In this document: piece by piece, positions 6,677-6,698 of the stretch | How positions within the stretch are numbered: the stretch's first letter is position 1 | Layout of the letters: the number at the start of each line of letters is the position of its first letter | Assembly (NCBI GenBank): GCA_938002705.1 | Contig: CALLAG010000150.1 | Coordinates: 1-6,698, forward strand | Length of the DNA stretch: 6,698 nt | Direction of reading: 5' to 3' | Source of the DNA: an uncultured Saprospiraceae bacterium | GTDB lineage: Bacteria > Bacteroidota > Bacteroidia > Chitinophagales > Saprospiraceae | The notes under the pieces: generated by a model | Told to the model about the DNA's origin: nothing | Database searches by the model: none | The model's input: only the letters and a program-made list of their open reading frames with translations | Position numbers and translations under genes: made by a program

Positions 6677-6698
6677 AAAATACCTTTAATAACACCCT
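6677..6698 (+). ncRNA. Start of third array unit, cut by window edge
   Basis: The 22 bases after the third hairpin and its T run match the start of units 1 and 2 without a difference, which shows that the array continues to the right. Confidence 0.5.

Larger units (their letters stand above)
5698..6698. repeat. Tandem array of ~470-bp units (two complete, third cut by window edge)
   Basis: The same 26-bp hairpin recurs at 5705, 6175 and 6644, giving periods of 470 and 469 bp. Aligning the two complete units by eye gives about 35 differences (roughly 92-93% identity), with only three single-base indels. Differences are very uneven: almost none in the first 68 bp, about 30 between 5773 and 6015, and three substitutions plus an A-run indel from 6017 to 6174. 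Homology starts abruptly at the A run at 5698; sequence to its left does not align convincingly. Units abut directly, with no spacers, no coding frame conserved in the expected codon-position pattern, and no target-site duplication visible. The array continues past 6698. Plausible readings are tandem non-coding RNA genes (preferred) or a satellite-like repeat; the family is not recognised. Confidence 0.95.

Noticed and set aside
5698..6698. CRISPR array
   Set aside because: The repeats are about 470 bp and abut without unique spacers; no 23-50 bp repeat/spacer pattern exists.
5698..6698. Integron cassette array with attC sites
   Set aside because: Cassettes would differ in content and usually carry ORFs; these units are near-identical and non-coding, and no RYYYAAC...GTTRRRY site pair was recognised.

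Overview
The three genes all lie on the minus strand, the DNA is AT-rich, and the protein types point to Bacteroidota. The strongest clue is the leftmost gene: it has the long N-terminal extension seen on RluA-family pseudouridine synthases of Flavobacteria and Bacteroides. A more precise placement is not possible from this window; a marine Bacteroidota lineage is only an impression.

Bases 1-5471 look like an ordinary chromosomal gene run read right to left. First is a zinc-less MDR oxidoreductase (5471-4479), then 45 bp, then a 1238-residue SWIM/SNF2 helicase-like ATPase (4433-717), then 75 bp, then the first 213 codons of an RluA-family pseudouridine synthase that leaves the window at base 1. 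Each start codon has an in-frame stop 0-2 codons upstream, so the starts are firm. The tight same-strand spacing suggests co-transcription, but the three functions share no obvious pathway.

Bases 5472-5697 hold no gene. From about 5698 to the right edge the sequence becomes a tandem array: two complete units of 470 and 469 bp, about 92-93% identical by eye, plus the first 55 bp of a third. The units carry no convincing ORF. Each starts at a hairpin flanked by A and T runs, which looks like an intrinsic terminator able to work in both directions. Each unit also contains two near-invariant hairpins, a multibranch fold supported by wobble-preserving changes between the copies, and two copies of a 27-nt element centred on a palindrome. 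I read it as a tandem array of structured non-coding RNA genes, each with its own terminator and most likely transcribed on the plus strand. I do not recognise the family. The array runs out of the window, so its length, right boundary and any partner protein gene are unseen. This is the part most likely to be undescribed.
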